DNA of 64,000 nt from Chamaecyparis obtusa (lineage: Eukaryota; Streptophyta; Pinopsida; Cupressales; Cupressaceae). Position numbers and translations under genes: made by a program. Positions 35,419 to 46,897 of this stretch are shown piece after piece. The stretch lies in assembly GCA_027943335.1 (NCBI GenBank), contig BSBK01002055.1, positions 558,001 to 622,000 of the forward strand, in the 5' to 3' direction. Numbering within the stretch: position 1 is the stretch's first letter; the number at the start of each line of letters is the position of its first letter. The notes under the pieces were generated by a model. It was not told the DNA's origin, made no database searches, and saw only the letters and a list, made by a program, of their open reading frames with translations.

Positions 35419-38316
35419 CTAAGGGAAAATATCCAGATATGTTATCTTTAGGTTCTGGGTCTCCTTCTTCCAAAAAGTGATCAAAGAGTTTACTATCTGG
35501 AGATGGGCACATAATGCATACTGAAGCTTCTCCATTTTCTTCAAGTTTGTGGAAGGACCTTGATCATATGTCACCATAGTGGAATAAATCTCCTTGATGT
35601 TCTGATTGAGGATGTCTAATGAGGGCGCAAGAGCATTCCTCAACTGAGTCTATCTAGACCTTATCTTTGTCATCTCTTTCTCTACCTTATAAATTTTCTC
35701 CAACTGACCTTGGTAGACATTATTGCACATGTTCACATTAGTGGATGTGTCTTTCACTAAAATCTTCACCTTCTCAATCATATCTTCTACCTCTTTTATT
35801 TTCTTAAGATGGGCATCAGTGCACTTATCCTATTCCATGCAGTCTGCAATGAATTTCCTTCCTTGATTAGCAAATTCTTTTAAAGATGCTTGACCAGTCT
35901 TGAGTGAATTCAAATCTAGTGCAAAGTTTCTCATCAACTCATTCAATCTCTTCTTTAGATACTTTTCTTCTACAACTTGGGATGCAGATTCTTCAAGGCT
36001 TGAGAAGTTACTTTTGAACCGAGAAATGATTGTACTTACATCATCAACAAAGTGTACCTTAGACACTCTCTTGTCTACAGGAAACAAACTGTACAGTACG
36101 TTCACTGATTTCATAAGGAGAGGATTTCTCATTACTTGTTTCTCCTTTACCTTCTCCATAGCTAGGACGTTGAACTTAATCAGGTCTTCTTCTATCCATG
36201 AGTTCAAACTGGATGTGTCTGGTGTCAAAATTGACAACAATGCTGAGGAGGGAGTGATGGGAGTGCTATCCATCACTTCTATTTTTACTTTGGCTAGTTC
36301 AATAGAAGTTTCATCTTTCTCTTGTTCTTTTTCTTCTTCTTCTTCTTTATTTTCTTCCTCTTCCATTTTCTCTTCTTCTTTCTCATCACCAATCAATGCT
36401 TCTTCTTGATGAGTGGGTGGTGTGTTGCTGCATAACATTTCAGCTTCTTGTGTTCTCACAAAAGCTTCCTCAAACTTATCCTAGTTAGTGTCAATGGCTT
36501 CCATGGCTATCTCAGCATTATCAATGATAATGGTGCTATCCTTGAGTGATTCTGACATGGGTACAGGCTTGTCTCCCTCTTATTGTACTTCCACTGTAGG
36601 TGCTGAATCCCAAGGACCTGTAGAATGTACTTTGATGGTCTCTGACCCTTTTGTAACCATTAGGGGTACATTAGCTATGGGTGTAGTAGGTGGATACATG
36701 TTTCTATTCATAAATACCTTCTCAAAGGCCTTCTCTATCTCTTTTTCTATTAGCTCATTATTTTTATCCATTATGTTTAGAGTTCTTGTCTTAGTTCTAA
36801 GGTGAGGCTTCACCAAATCTAATGGCAATTTCTTTTCTTCTAGTTCACACATAGGAAGGGTGTCATCAAGGATCTTTTCCCTTATCTACAGATCTTCCTC
36901 AATAGCCTATCTCTTTTGGAATTCAAGGATATTCCATACATTGTCAGGAATCATTAGTTTTAGTTCCAAAACTATCCTTTTGAACTTGATCATGTGCTTT
37001 ATGATCATGCTATGAATCTTTGACTTGTCAATTTCACTATACTTATCATAAAACTTCCCTACTTGATCAATTATTCCTTCATCAACTATTTTGGCACTTA
37101 GAACACTGAGACTAGGTTTGAAGCTTACTTCAGGAGTTGCTTGAGTGTTCCTTTTGTTTCTTGTGACTCGCAAGGATGGATGACTAGTGCCAACCTATTT
37201 CTTCCTCTTAGGCATTGCCTTATACTCAGGAGGAGCAGTAAGGTCAATGGTTACCTTGGGCACATAAGGAGTATCATCTTCTTTACCCTTCTAACTATCA
37301 TATTTTTCAATTTTCACCTTCTTCATCTTGGGATCATCAGACTTAGCTTCCACTATGGATGCACTCTTAATTTCCAAAGAAATGTTTTCAACCCTTGCTT
37401 TATCAAGGTCTTCTTGGGACACACCATGAATCCTCAAGATCTTTGATGTGACTTTAGCAACCTTTCTTTTTGTTGTTACACTGTTAAGTTTAGCATCTAC
37501 TTCTCTTGTTTTCTCCTCATATGTTCCCCACCTAGGTTCATTAGGATCTTTGGGGGCTGATAGTAGTACCTATGCATATGCTTCAAGGACCTATTCCTCT
37601 ACCTCATAACCAAGTGGATGAATACACTTAGTTCTTGGCTCAACAACTTCAATACAAGTTGTGTATGTCTCTACCATAAAACAAATTGTATCCTTGTACT
37701 TTTCCACAATGCTCTTTGGAATCCTGTACCTCATTTGCATCTTAGCCCTAAAGGTCTTCAATTACAATGTTACATAACCTCTCAATGTACTCTTGGTGGA
37801 TGCTTTGTTAGATATTTGTGGCATGGTTGGAATGGACTTTTCCAAATACATATTTGATACTCTCCCAACTATATGAAGGTACATGTAAATGATTAAAGAC
37901 CCAAACCTGAATATTTTGGTCTTATCATGCTTGATGGCCTTGATGTTATCAATCAACTATGTGCAAGATCTCACACAAGTTGAACTCATCATCTTCCTTC
38001 ACAAGTCTGATGCCTGCTAGAATTATGCCCACAAACACACTATTTACCTCATCGATGTGATGAAACCTATATCCCAGTATCATTGACATTAATTTGATGT
38101 GTGATTGTTCAATATGGTATCCATGTGTACCCTTAACCTATCGAACCCTACTGGTTCTTTCTTGCAGTAGATATATGCCCTAATATCCTCGACATGTATG
38201 ATGCCCATAGGTGTGCGGGAGAAAGCTCCCTCTAAATCATCTAGGGTTGACTTAAATGGTTTCTTCTTGAATACATATCTCTTCTTAGCGACATCATAAA
38301 ATATGGGAGTAGCCAT
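35419..38316 (-). pseudogene. Element B ORF2: same unknown protein as in element A
   Basis: Starts at the ATG at 38316 (MATPIFYDVAKKRYVFKK) and lines up with ORF2 of A along its length (for example KKPFKSTLDDLEGAFSRTPMG near the start and KEKQVMRNPL at about 36150). It differs by a deletion after about 38089, where A has the HPIIEYATTYEF region. It also has a longer acidic tract at about 36390-36290 (glutamate/lysine-rich) and many stops. Two stops fall at the same places as in A: after VEE before VLEAYA (near 37590), and after KRKK (near 37195). No known domain is recognised. Confidence 0.7.
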
Positions 38317-38751
38317 GACTTACTTTTTTAATCACTTTCCAACTGATCTCTGAGATGATCTGAAGACTTCTAAATCAGCATGTTGATCTAGGGTTTCAAA
38401 AACTGATCAAATGCACTGCAAATTATTGATAGATCAATCTCCAAGTCTTCACAACAACTTCTAAGGCTCTTTCTACTCTACTATCACTCTGAATTTGAAT
38501 GCAATGAGAAATCAAATAAATTTATGTGTACTTAAAGTGAAAATTCTACCATTAATGCTTTCCGTGTAAACTAGGTTGTCACTTAAACATTTCTAACTTG
38601 ATTTCTACTAACAATTAGTATGTGTGCTCTTACAAGAAGGTTCCTTTGTACTCCAAAAGCTTAAGTCCAAAGGCACATACCTTGAGATTGAGTATACCAG
38701 CCATGCAAGGGTCTAGAGCTAAATTAGCTCCCCCTATGACCACAAGGGTCA
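38317..38751. other. Spacer between ORF2 and ORF1 of element B
   Basis: Non-coding. Corresponds to 8903-9230 plus 22821-22909 of element A, the place where G inserted there. Confidence 0.65.
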
Positions 38752-39882
38752 TCATCCAGATGTAGAGGGTGCATTCACTATGGATGCATCCAATACATTC
38801 TCATTAGTCTTGTCCTTCTTTTTCTCTAACCAAATCATGCTCACTTTATTTGAGGCTTTGACAAAATTAACTTCTCCTTTGGGATCCAAAACTAGTTCTT
38901 CGACCTTTTTAGGGCTTTCCTGACCTTGCATCCTTGATCTACAGAACTTTGAGATATGTCTAGCCTTGTTACAAGAATGAAAAATTACTGGAGGTCTTAT
39001 ATTCCTCAGTACATTGACATGAGTCACCATTTTATACTGTCTAGCTGAGTGACCATTATAGTTACATATTTGGCATCTAACATTCTATGAACTTCTTACA
39101 TTTGTCTAATTCAGATTTCTTTGATCATGCTGAATCCTATTCTTCTTACTATTCTTTCAATTCATAGCTCTATGACCAAATTTATTGCATGAATAATGGT
39201 AACCATTAAAAGGTCTTACCTCTGTATAGTTCATCGCAATGTGTCCATGCTTGTTACAAGAAAAATAAGTGCGGTCTATAGGCTTGCACTCATTCTTAGG
39301 TGGTTCACCATTATCTTTGGTTTGATCTTCAGTCTCCTTAGTATCAGTAGAATCCTTTTGTGAATCCTTTCTTACTCACATGTTGTCAATCTAATTTTTT
39401 GCTTCATTGTATCCAATACAGCTAGTGTCTCCTTTGGCTCTCCTTTCATACAACTGAGATTCTATCAAATTAGAACTGGTGTGCTATTTGTCAATATGAT
39501 TCTTTGATTCTCTCAACTCAGACTCCAAGCTTTCTTTTCTATTCCTTAGCTCCAAGATTTCCATGTCTTCTTGCCTTAGTTCTTCATTGAGTTGAAGGTT
39601 CTCTTTGATCTATTCATCATAGACTTCCTGATTGTTAGCCAGTTTATCATCAAACTCTTCAAGTTGTTCCTTTAAAGATTTATTTTCTTCATTTAGCTTC
39701 TTGACCATTTTCCCTAGATCACTAGTAGAGCATTCTTTCAAATCTTTCCTTAGCCTTTTTATGACTAATTGAGCATCACTAAGTTTATCCCTTAGTTCTT
39801 TAGTTTCTCTTTCAGACTTGTCCAAGTCTTCAAGAGTAGCTTCAAGATTTCTTTTCAAATGTTTCACTTCTTCTTTTTCCAT
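38752..39882 (-). pseudogene. Element B ORF1: coiled coil with four degraded zinc knuckles
   Basis: 377 codons in one frame from the ATG at 39882, about 40 bases past the primer site. The N-terminus is a charged coiled coil (MEKEEVKHLKRNLEATLEDL, KMVKKLNEENKSLKEQL), close to that of A. The knuckles read YFSCNKHGHIAMNY, HYSCNKFGHRAMN plus stop, CQICNYNGHSARQY and FHSCNKARHISKFC. Where B has lost a cysteine A often keeps it, so the ancestral protein had four CCHC motifs. It is a gag-like RNA-binding protein by position. Confidence 0.75.
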
Positions 39883-39920
39883 GATCTCCTAAGTGGTTAA
39901 AATTTTTAGCTGAGGACCAG

Positions 39921-39935
39921 AGCTTTGATACCAAT
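39921..39935 (-). promoter_or_regulatory. Element B primer binding site
   Basis: Minus-strand ATTGGTATCAAAGCT, identical to that of A. Confidence 0.88.
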
Positions 39936-41026
39936 TGTTAGGAATGGGAATACTGAGAGGGGGAGTGAATCAGTGTTCACTATATTTTAACTTTTAACTT
40001 TAATCTTTATAATGAACTTAAATGCTTAAGTACTAAAATAAAAATTCACATAAACATGAAACATGAAAACAACACTTGACACCAATATGGTTACGGGGAA
40101 ACCCAAATAGGTAAAAACCCCGGTGGGAATTGACACCCACTAATATTCTGCACTAGTGTTTTGTGAATCTTGTTAGAAGATCCTTAACCCTATTAGGAGT
40201 TACTTTACAATGCTTTTAGTATAGTAGACCTTGTCAAGGGTTGGACCCTATTAGGAGTCTTTTACAACAGTTCTAGAGGTTACTTCTCAAGTGGTGAAGG
40301 CTACAACCTTCTGATCTCAGATACACACTATATCTGGAGGATGAACTTTCACTGTGACACTGCTTGTCAAACCAATTCCTTTGATGTGATGATGCTTTGA
40401 CCTCTAGAAAAGCTCTAATCCATCTTTTAGTGTCTTCACACACTTCTTCTCTTCTTATTACAACTCACTATCAACTTCCATAATGAATACAATGGGTGCA
40501 CCTTATATTTATACGCTCATATAAAATAAACAACTAGGTCAGCCCTTAGACTTATTACATACAATGCTTCCAAATGAATTGGCTTAAGCATACTTTAAAA
40601 AAAAAAAGTATACATGTCAACAACCTAAATACAATAGGTGCATTGCCTTTACAACATTATATTATATCTGCAAACCAAAATACTAACTATCAGCTTCATA
40701 CTGTGTTCTTCTCTGGCACACACTAGCTGTGCAACTTCAACTTACTGTATCTTTCTCATCCTTGCACATTTGATCATGCTCTCATAGAATAAGCATGAAT
40801 ATAGTCTAACCAACTTAATTTATAGGGTTCATACCATAATTTGTGCATACACATGTGTGCTGATGCTCTGAGCTGCAGGAACTCTGTACATTGTCCAGTC
40901 TTCAACACTTAACTGATTTCAGATCTTCTCTTCAAGTGCGCTGACTCCAAACTACTATATGACTTTGTTGCAATAATGAAAACACTATATCAAGTCATAT
41001 ACATTAGTATAGACAAATTTACAATA
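39936..41026 (-). repeat. Element B 5' LTR
   Basis: 1091 bp matching 34174-35224. The right end is degraded (CAATA instead of CAACA), but the GAATC repeat after 41026 fixes it. The hairpin near the left end has one mismatch. Confidence 0.88.
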
Positions 41027-41031
41027 GAATC

Positions 41032-41590
41032 TATTAGAAGCTATATTGGTAGAATGTCAAAGATTGTTGTAGGTATAAAATCTTGTGGAGGAACAAAGAC
41101 TGAGAAAGAAGTGATATGGAAAATTTTGAGGAAATTGACTCATGCATTCAAGTAGACAACACATATGATTGAACAAGTTATACCTTGTACTATGAACTTC
41201 ACTAGAGAGACTCTTCTTGGAAGATTGGAAGTAGCAGAGATGAAGCTAAGGTTATTAGGAGACTTACCTAGAATGGAGACATCATTCAGTGCTCTTAATG
41301 TTCACCCTACTTTGTCAAGAAGCATAAGTGTGAGCAGAGATTATGCTAGCAGCAGTAGATCTAGAAATGAAGAAGATAGGAAGATTGAAGAAGGTATTTC
41401 CTTGCTTGTGAAGAGAGAACCAAATGGTAAGAAAATTTTAAAATGTTGGACTTGTAATGAATATGGTCATTTTGCATCTAAATGCCCTAAGAGAGTTAAG
41501 AAATATAGAAACAAATTTAAGCCTAGAAGATCTAAAGTATGTTATTATGCAATGATGAAGAACTTGAAGCTACTTTGGAGAAAACTTTAA
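41032..41590 (+). pseudogene. Element C gag, second part
   Basis: Continues the gag frame after element B. It has SYIGRMSKIV, a stop (TAG) near 41157, then the C-terminal half with the CCHC knuckle CWTCNEYGHFASKC (near 41452-41493) and basic KKYRNKFKPRRSK. A one-base frame change near 41550 moves the reading into the protease frame. Confidence 0.85.
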
Positions 41591-41950
41591 GTGAAAGTGA
41601 TACTGAGAATAATGATGATATAGGATTTGTAGCAATTAAAGAAGAAAATCTTGAAACTGAATTTAAGGAAGAAAAAGCTTTAGTTTCTCAAGTAGAAAAG
41701 AAAGCTGATTGGATTATAGACAATGGTTGTTCACATCATATGACTAGAGACATGAAAAAGTTCATAAATTTTAACAATTATGATGGAGGATTTTTTAGAG
41801 TTGGAAACAATGCACCTTGTTTGATTAAAGGTATAGGATCTATTACTCTTGATGGAAAGACTAATATTGATGATGTTTACTTTGAGGATAGTTTGAAACA
41901 TAATCTTTTGAGTGTTAGATAGCTAGTTGATAAGGCATGTCAAGTTTGGT
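41539..41950 (+). pseudogene. Element C aspartic protease
   Basis: Active-site phrase DWIIDNGCSHHMT, with DNG in place of the usual DSG, so catalysis would probably be impaired. The end phrase NLLSVR precedes a TAG near 41921. The N-terminal acidic linker (SESDTENNDD) is typical of Copia. Confidence 0.82.
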
Positions 41951-43270
41951 TTACTGAGAAAACTTGTGTGATAAAAGACAAGGATGATAATTTGATTGGT
42001 ACTAGATCTAGAACTAGAGGTAATATATTTTAGTTGAATCTTACTGAGATGACATGTTTGATTACTAAGATTGATGATAGTTGGTTATGGCATAGAAGAT
42101 TTTGTCATATAAAATTTGAAAACATTGTGAAAGTGAGTATTACACTTGCAGTAAGAGATTTGCCTAAAATTATGAAGCCTACTAACATGATTTGCAAGGA
42201 ATGCGTGATGGCTAAATAGAAGAGAAGCTCAATTCCCAACAAGAAGTTTACAATAGAAGAGAAGTTGGAGATTGTTCATACTAATTTGAGAGGTCATACA
42301 AGGACTAGATGATTCTATGGAGAAAGGTATTTTATGATTCTTGTTGATGATTTGACAAGAATGATGTGGATTACATTTCTTAAAGAAAAATCTAAAGCAT
42401 TTGATAAGTTTAAGATCATTAAGAAAAAAGTTGAGAATGAATCTGGAATGAAGATTAAATGTTTGAGATCAGATAGAGGTTGAGAATTTACTTCAAAAGA
42501 ATTTAAAATTTTTTGTGAAGTGAATGGTATTAAGAAATATTTTTCAACCCCTAGGACACCTAAACAAAATGGTATTGCGAAAAGGAGGAACAATTCAGTA
42601 ACTGAAGTAGCAAGAGCTATGTTATTTGAGAATGACTTGGTGAAGATATTCTGGAGAGAAGTAGTGAACACAATAGTGTATAGAAAAAACATAGTACAAA
42701 GTAGAGTAGACACAGATAAGACACCCTATGAACTATGGTTTGGACATACACCATCAGTTAAGTATTTTAGAATTTTTGGAAGAAAATGTTATATTAAGAG
42801 ATTTGAAGACATTTGAAAGCTTGATCCTAGAAGTGATGAAGGTATATTTCTCGGATATTCATTGAAGAGAAAAGCTTATAGATGTTACAATAAGAGAACT
42901 AAGACTATTGTTTAGAGCACAAATGTTAAAGTTGATGAAAAGTTTAGAATTTAGGAAAGAATGCTTGATTATGAATCAAATGAAGGAACTCGGCCTAAAC
43001 CTAATCAAGGACTACTAAATTATTCTATGAAATTGAAAGTGATTTATTGAATGAAATCCAAAGTGAAAGAACCATTGAAGAACCTACAATAGAAATAAGT
43101 ACTAAGATAGTGACACCTAAGAGGAATCTATTAAGGAATCATCCTACTGAGCAGATTATTGGAAGCATAGACAAAGGAGTTTTGACTTGAAATAAGGTAC
43201 AAGAACAGTTATGTTTGATTTCTCAAATTGAACCTAAATCTACTAGTGAAGCTTGTGAAGATGAACACTA
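41951..43270 (+). pseudogene. Element C integrase and linker
   Basis: The zinc-binding part reads LWHRRFCHIKFENI and ICKECVMAK. The core has LVDDLTRMMW, RSDRG followed by a stop, and TPKQNGIAKRRNN, where the catalytic glutamate (usually GIAERRN) is lysine. The tail has the Copia phrases TPYELWFGHTPSVKYFRIFG and GIFLGYSLKRKAY. Stops at 42217, 42310, 42481 and later, and a frame change before the reverse transcriptase, disable it. Confidence 0.85.
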
Positions 43271-43280
43271 GATTAAAGCT

Positions 43281-44292
43281 ATGAAAGAAGAATTGGATCA
43301 GATTGAAAAGAATGAGACATGGGAATTGTTCCCTAGACCTAAAGCTAAGAATGTTATTGGAACAAAATGGGCATTCAGAAACAAGATGAATGAACAAGGA
43401 GAATTTTTATGGAACAAAGCAAAATTGGTATGTAAAGGATACTCACAACAAGAAGGAATTGACTATGAAGAAACTTTTGCACTAGTAGCAAGAATTGAAG
43501 TAGTGATAATTGTTTTGGCCTATGCAGCTTACAAGAAATTCAAAGTGTATCAGATGGATGTGAAGTTAGAATTTCTGAATGGAGAATTAGAAGAAGAAGT
43601 TTATATTGAGCAACCTGAAGGTTTTCCTTTAACTCAAGAAATAGACATGGTATGTAAACTGAAGAAAGATTTATATGGACTAAAGCAAGAACCTAGAACT
43701 TGGTATGCAAGATTGTATAAGTATATGTTGAAATTAGGATTTACAAAAGGAACAATTGATAGAAACTTGTATACAAAAGAAATTGAAAATGGTTTATTGG
43801 TTGTTTTTATTTTTGTTGATGATATTATCTTTGGAGGAAAAGATGAACCTAGTGATAAATTTGTAGTTGAAATGAAGACTAAATTTGAAATAAGTATGAT
43901 TGGTGAAATGAAATACTTTTTAGGATTGCACATAACACAAAATAGTGATGGTAGCTTTGTAAGTTAGAAAAAGTACTTGAATGATTTATTGAAGAGATTT
44001 GGAATGGAGAAGTGTAAACCAGTTGGAACACCTATGGTAACTAGACACAAATTATCTAGCATAGATGAGACTCCTACAGTGGAATGGAAGAAGTATAGAT
44101 CTATGATTGGAGGATTGCAATATTTGACTCATACAAGACATGATATAACACATTCAGTTGGAATTATAGAAACATTTCAAGATCAACGAAGAGAATCACA
44201 TTATGCACCAGTAAAGAGGATACTGAGGTACTTAAGAGGCACAATTGAGTATGGATTGTGGTATGAAAAATCTGATGATTTTACCATATGTG
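43281..44292 (+). pseudogene. Element C reverse transcriptase and start of RNase H, cut by element D
   Basis: Copia RT with [71 protein letters not shown] and the catalytic FVDDIIFGG. After a TAG near 43965 the frame continues with the connecting region (GGLQYLTHTRHDI, PVKRILRYLRGT) and stops where D begins. The RNase H catalytic core is not in the window. Confidence 0.88.
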
Positions 44293-45780
44293 TGTTAATA
44301 TGATTTAGAAAAATAGAGAGGGGGAGTGAATTAGTTGTTCTCAGGTCCTGATGTATAAAATAACTTCAAAATTTTTTCTTTAAATCAGATCAAGCAACCA
44401 AAACAAAATTGGTCATCACTGATTCAATAATAAAAACATATAATACTGCAGTCCACTACCCAGTTGTAACTAACTTGTAAAACACATAAATGTTCAAACC
44501 AAAACATTCACACAAGTATTGAAACCAGGATTTATAGTGGAAACCCAATATGGGAAAAACCACTTTGTAACATGCTACTATTATTTTCACTCTTCTGAAG
44601 TGAGCTTGGTTAAAAGTCAACCCTGTGAAAGGTTACAATACACACTGTCAAGTGTGACCCGGTTAAAGGACTTTAATCACCCTATTAAAAGTGAGCCTTG
44701 TTACAGGACTTACATACACTCCATTAGAATGCAACCTTGTTCAAAGGATTTAACATATGACTGTTAGGTCAACCTCTGTTAAAAGGATTTTGACTGTTAC
44801 AATGGTTAGAAAGTAGCAGCAGTATTGATTTGAAGAATATACAACTCACTTTGCAAATATCAGATCTAATTCCATACACAAATGCTGGATTACTGACTTT
44901 GAAACTTTGCCATCTCCATCTCTGATCTACTTGGAACTTTTCTTCAAGAAATCACCACACTCCTCCTTCAGTCTTTTCACTTATACAGTCAATAAAACTT
45001 ACTGTTCTTCTAGCATCTACTTCACCCATGCATTCTCATACCTAATGTTTAGGTTCCCTTAATACTTTTCTCTGTTAGGTTAACTTATCTTTTGCCGCTT
45101 AATCTCCTTTGTAGATCTTAGGGTTAGGTCAGATTCATTGAATCTACATGCTTCATGTTCTTTGTCTCCTCTTCTAGAATCATCTCAAATCTCATAAAGA
45201 TTTACAATAAAATGTTTTACAAAGCATTAAATGCTTCCATACAATCAATAAATAAAGTCAACATGTTTTACATAATCCAAGAATTCAATAATGTCGGCTC
45301 CAAATCTAAATTCTCTTCAAATATAAAAATGTTGATGCTCAGTCAATACTGTGATCATCCACTTAGTCTTCATGTAAAACACTCGGTCACTACTAAAACT
45401 ATTTCCTCGGCATATACTGTGTTCCTCGGCAATTAACTGATACTCGATTGACACTAGATTTTTTCTCAGCATACATTAACTCGGTCGACACTAACATAAC
45501 TTGGCTTAAACATGATTTCTTCATTTTTGCTCGGTTAAGCCTACCAGTTTAGTCCTCAATCTTACTGAGATAAACAATACATTCTTGCATCATTGTACAA
45601 CATAGTCAAGTACACTTTGTAGTATCAAGATAACTCAACCTTTCCCTAGGTGCTATTGTTACAATCATTTCTTTCCCTTCTCATAATAGATATAGTACTT
45701 TCCTAAGTAGCAATAGTCTTACTAGTTATGGTTTGACATCAATGACAATACAACAATTGCTTCAATTACAGTTTCCAACA
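44293..45780 (-). repeat. Element D 3' LTR
   Basis: 1488 bp, from TGTTAATATG to TTCCAACA on the plus strand. Its first about 50 bp match 63948-64000. A GTTTGACATCAATGACAA arm (45731-45748) mirrors 45789-45807. Confidence 0.9.
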
Positions 45781-45794
45781 ATCTCCCTCTTTGG
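45781..45794 (-). promoter_or_regulatory. Element D polypurine tract
   Basis: Minus-strand CCAAAGAGGGAGAT abutting the LTR, preceded by TTGCCATCAATG. Confidence 0.85.
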
Positions 45795-46261
45795 CATTGA
45801 TGGCAACACCATATGATATCACCTGAATAACATGTGGATTACCAACCAATCCAAAAACTTATCTATCCATCAGAGAAAAATTATAATATCCTTAGCTTCA
45901 TTCTGATTTAGAATATGTAAATCTCACTTTTGTGATCGTTAGAAGTATTTGGATCTTCCTCTATCCTAATCTTTCATTTATGTTCATCATCCCTACTCTT
46001 TAGTTCATGTGTTATAATATCATTTCAATTCAATCTCCCTCTTTGACAAAAATGCCAAAGTAGCAACTAAAACTTACATCCAATAGATGTAGATATATCT
46101 TTGCAGCTCAGTGTTTCTCCCTCTATCATCTTGCTTATGACTAATTAGTTGTCTTTGCTTCTGCTTCATAGCTCTAGGACAGTCCTAAAGTGTGACAATC
46201 TTCTACATCAATTTTTCAAGTATTCTGTTGTAGCATATTTGATGCAGTGCTCCTATCTTGA
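45795..46261. other. Element D 3' untranslated stretch
   Basis: No gene. Lies between the end of pol and the polypurine tract, as in H. Confidence 0.6.
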
Positions 46262-46897
46262 CTAGGTAGCCTCAGTTAGGAGAAGGACCCCTAATTGACT
46301 TCTCAAATACTCATGAGCTTCTTTAGGTAAAGCTTTAGTGAATATGTCTACCAATTGTTCTTTTGTATTCACATATTCCATTCAGACTTCCTTGTCTTGT
46401 ACCAATTCCCTCAAATAGTGATACTTGATTGCTATATGCTTGGTCTTAGTGTGCATCACTGGATTCTTAGAAATATTGATGGCACTTGTGTTGTCATAGA
46501 AAATAACAACAATTTTAGTGATTTCTTCTTTCATGCCTATCAACAACTATTTTATCCATATTAAATTTGAACAGTTTAATGTAGCAGCAACATACTCAGC
46601 TTTAGCAGTAGGTTGGGAAATGCAATTTTGTGTCTTGCTTGTCCAGGAGACTAATCTCTATCCAAGAAAGAAAGCTCAACCACTAGTTCTCTTTTTGTCA
46701 TCTACATTTCCTACCCAATCAGCATCCGTGTATACTCTAAGTTCAAATTTGTCATTCTTCTTGTAGTATAACCCATAGTCAGCAGTTCCTTTCAAGTATC
46801 TCATGATTCTTTTCACCGCCATCATGTGTGTTTCCTTAGGATTGGCAGAGAATCTTGCCACAATCCCAACAACTAGTGCAATATCTGGTCTACTATG
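46262..46897 (-). pseudogene. Element D RNase H, second part
   Basis: Continues the pol frame of 60314-61166 after element E. It contains SRPDIALVVGIVARF, KRIMRYLKGTADYGL, YTDADWVGNVDDKKRTSG (first catalytic aspartate) and QPTAKAEYVAAA (the glutamate). It ends at a TAG at 46262, with stops in between. The CTATG at 46893-46897 is the target duplication of E. Confidence 0.85.

Larger units (their letters stand above)
34174..41026 (-). mobile_element. Element B: second pol-less LTR element of the A family
   Basis: 6853 bp with target duplication GAATC (34169-34173 and 41027-41031). On the minus strand the order is 5' LTR (41026-39936), primer site (39935-39921), ORF1 (39882-38752), ORF2 (38316-35419), polypurine tract (35239-35225) and 3' LTR (35224-34174). 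The internal region of about 4.7 kb has no protease, polymerase or integrase. Layout and ORFs match element A. It is inserted in the gag of C. Confidence 0.92.

Noticed and set aside
35900..36409. 169-codon plus-strand frame, serine-rich
   Set aside because: It is the shadow of the acidic segment of ORF2 of B on the minus strand.
32539..46897. CTATG before both C and E as evidence of linked insertions
   Set aside because: The C target repeat cannot be confirmed in the window. A five-base match between unrelated elements can be chance.
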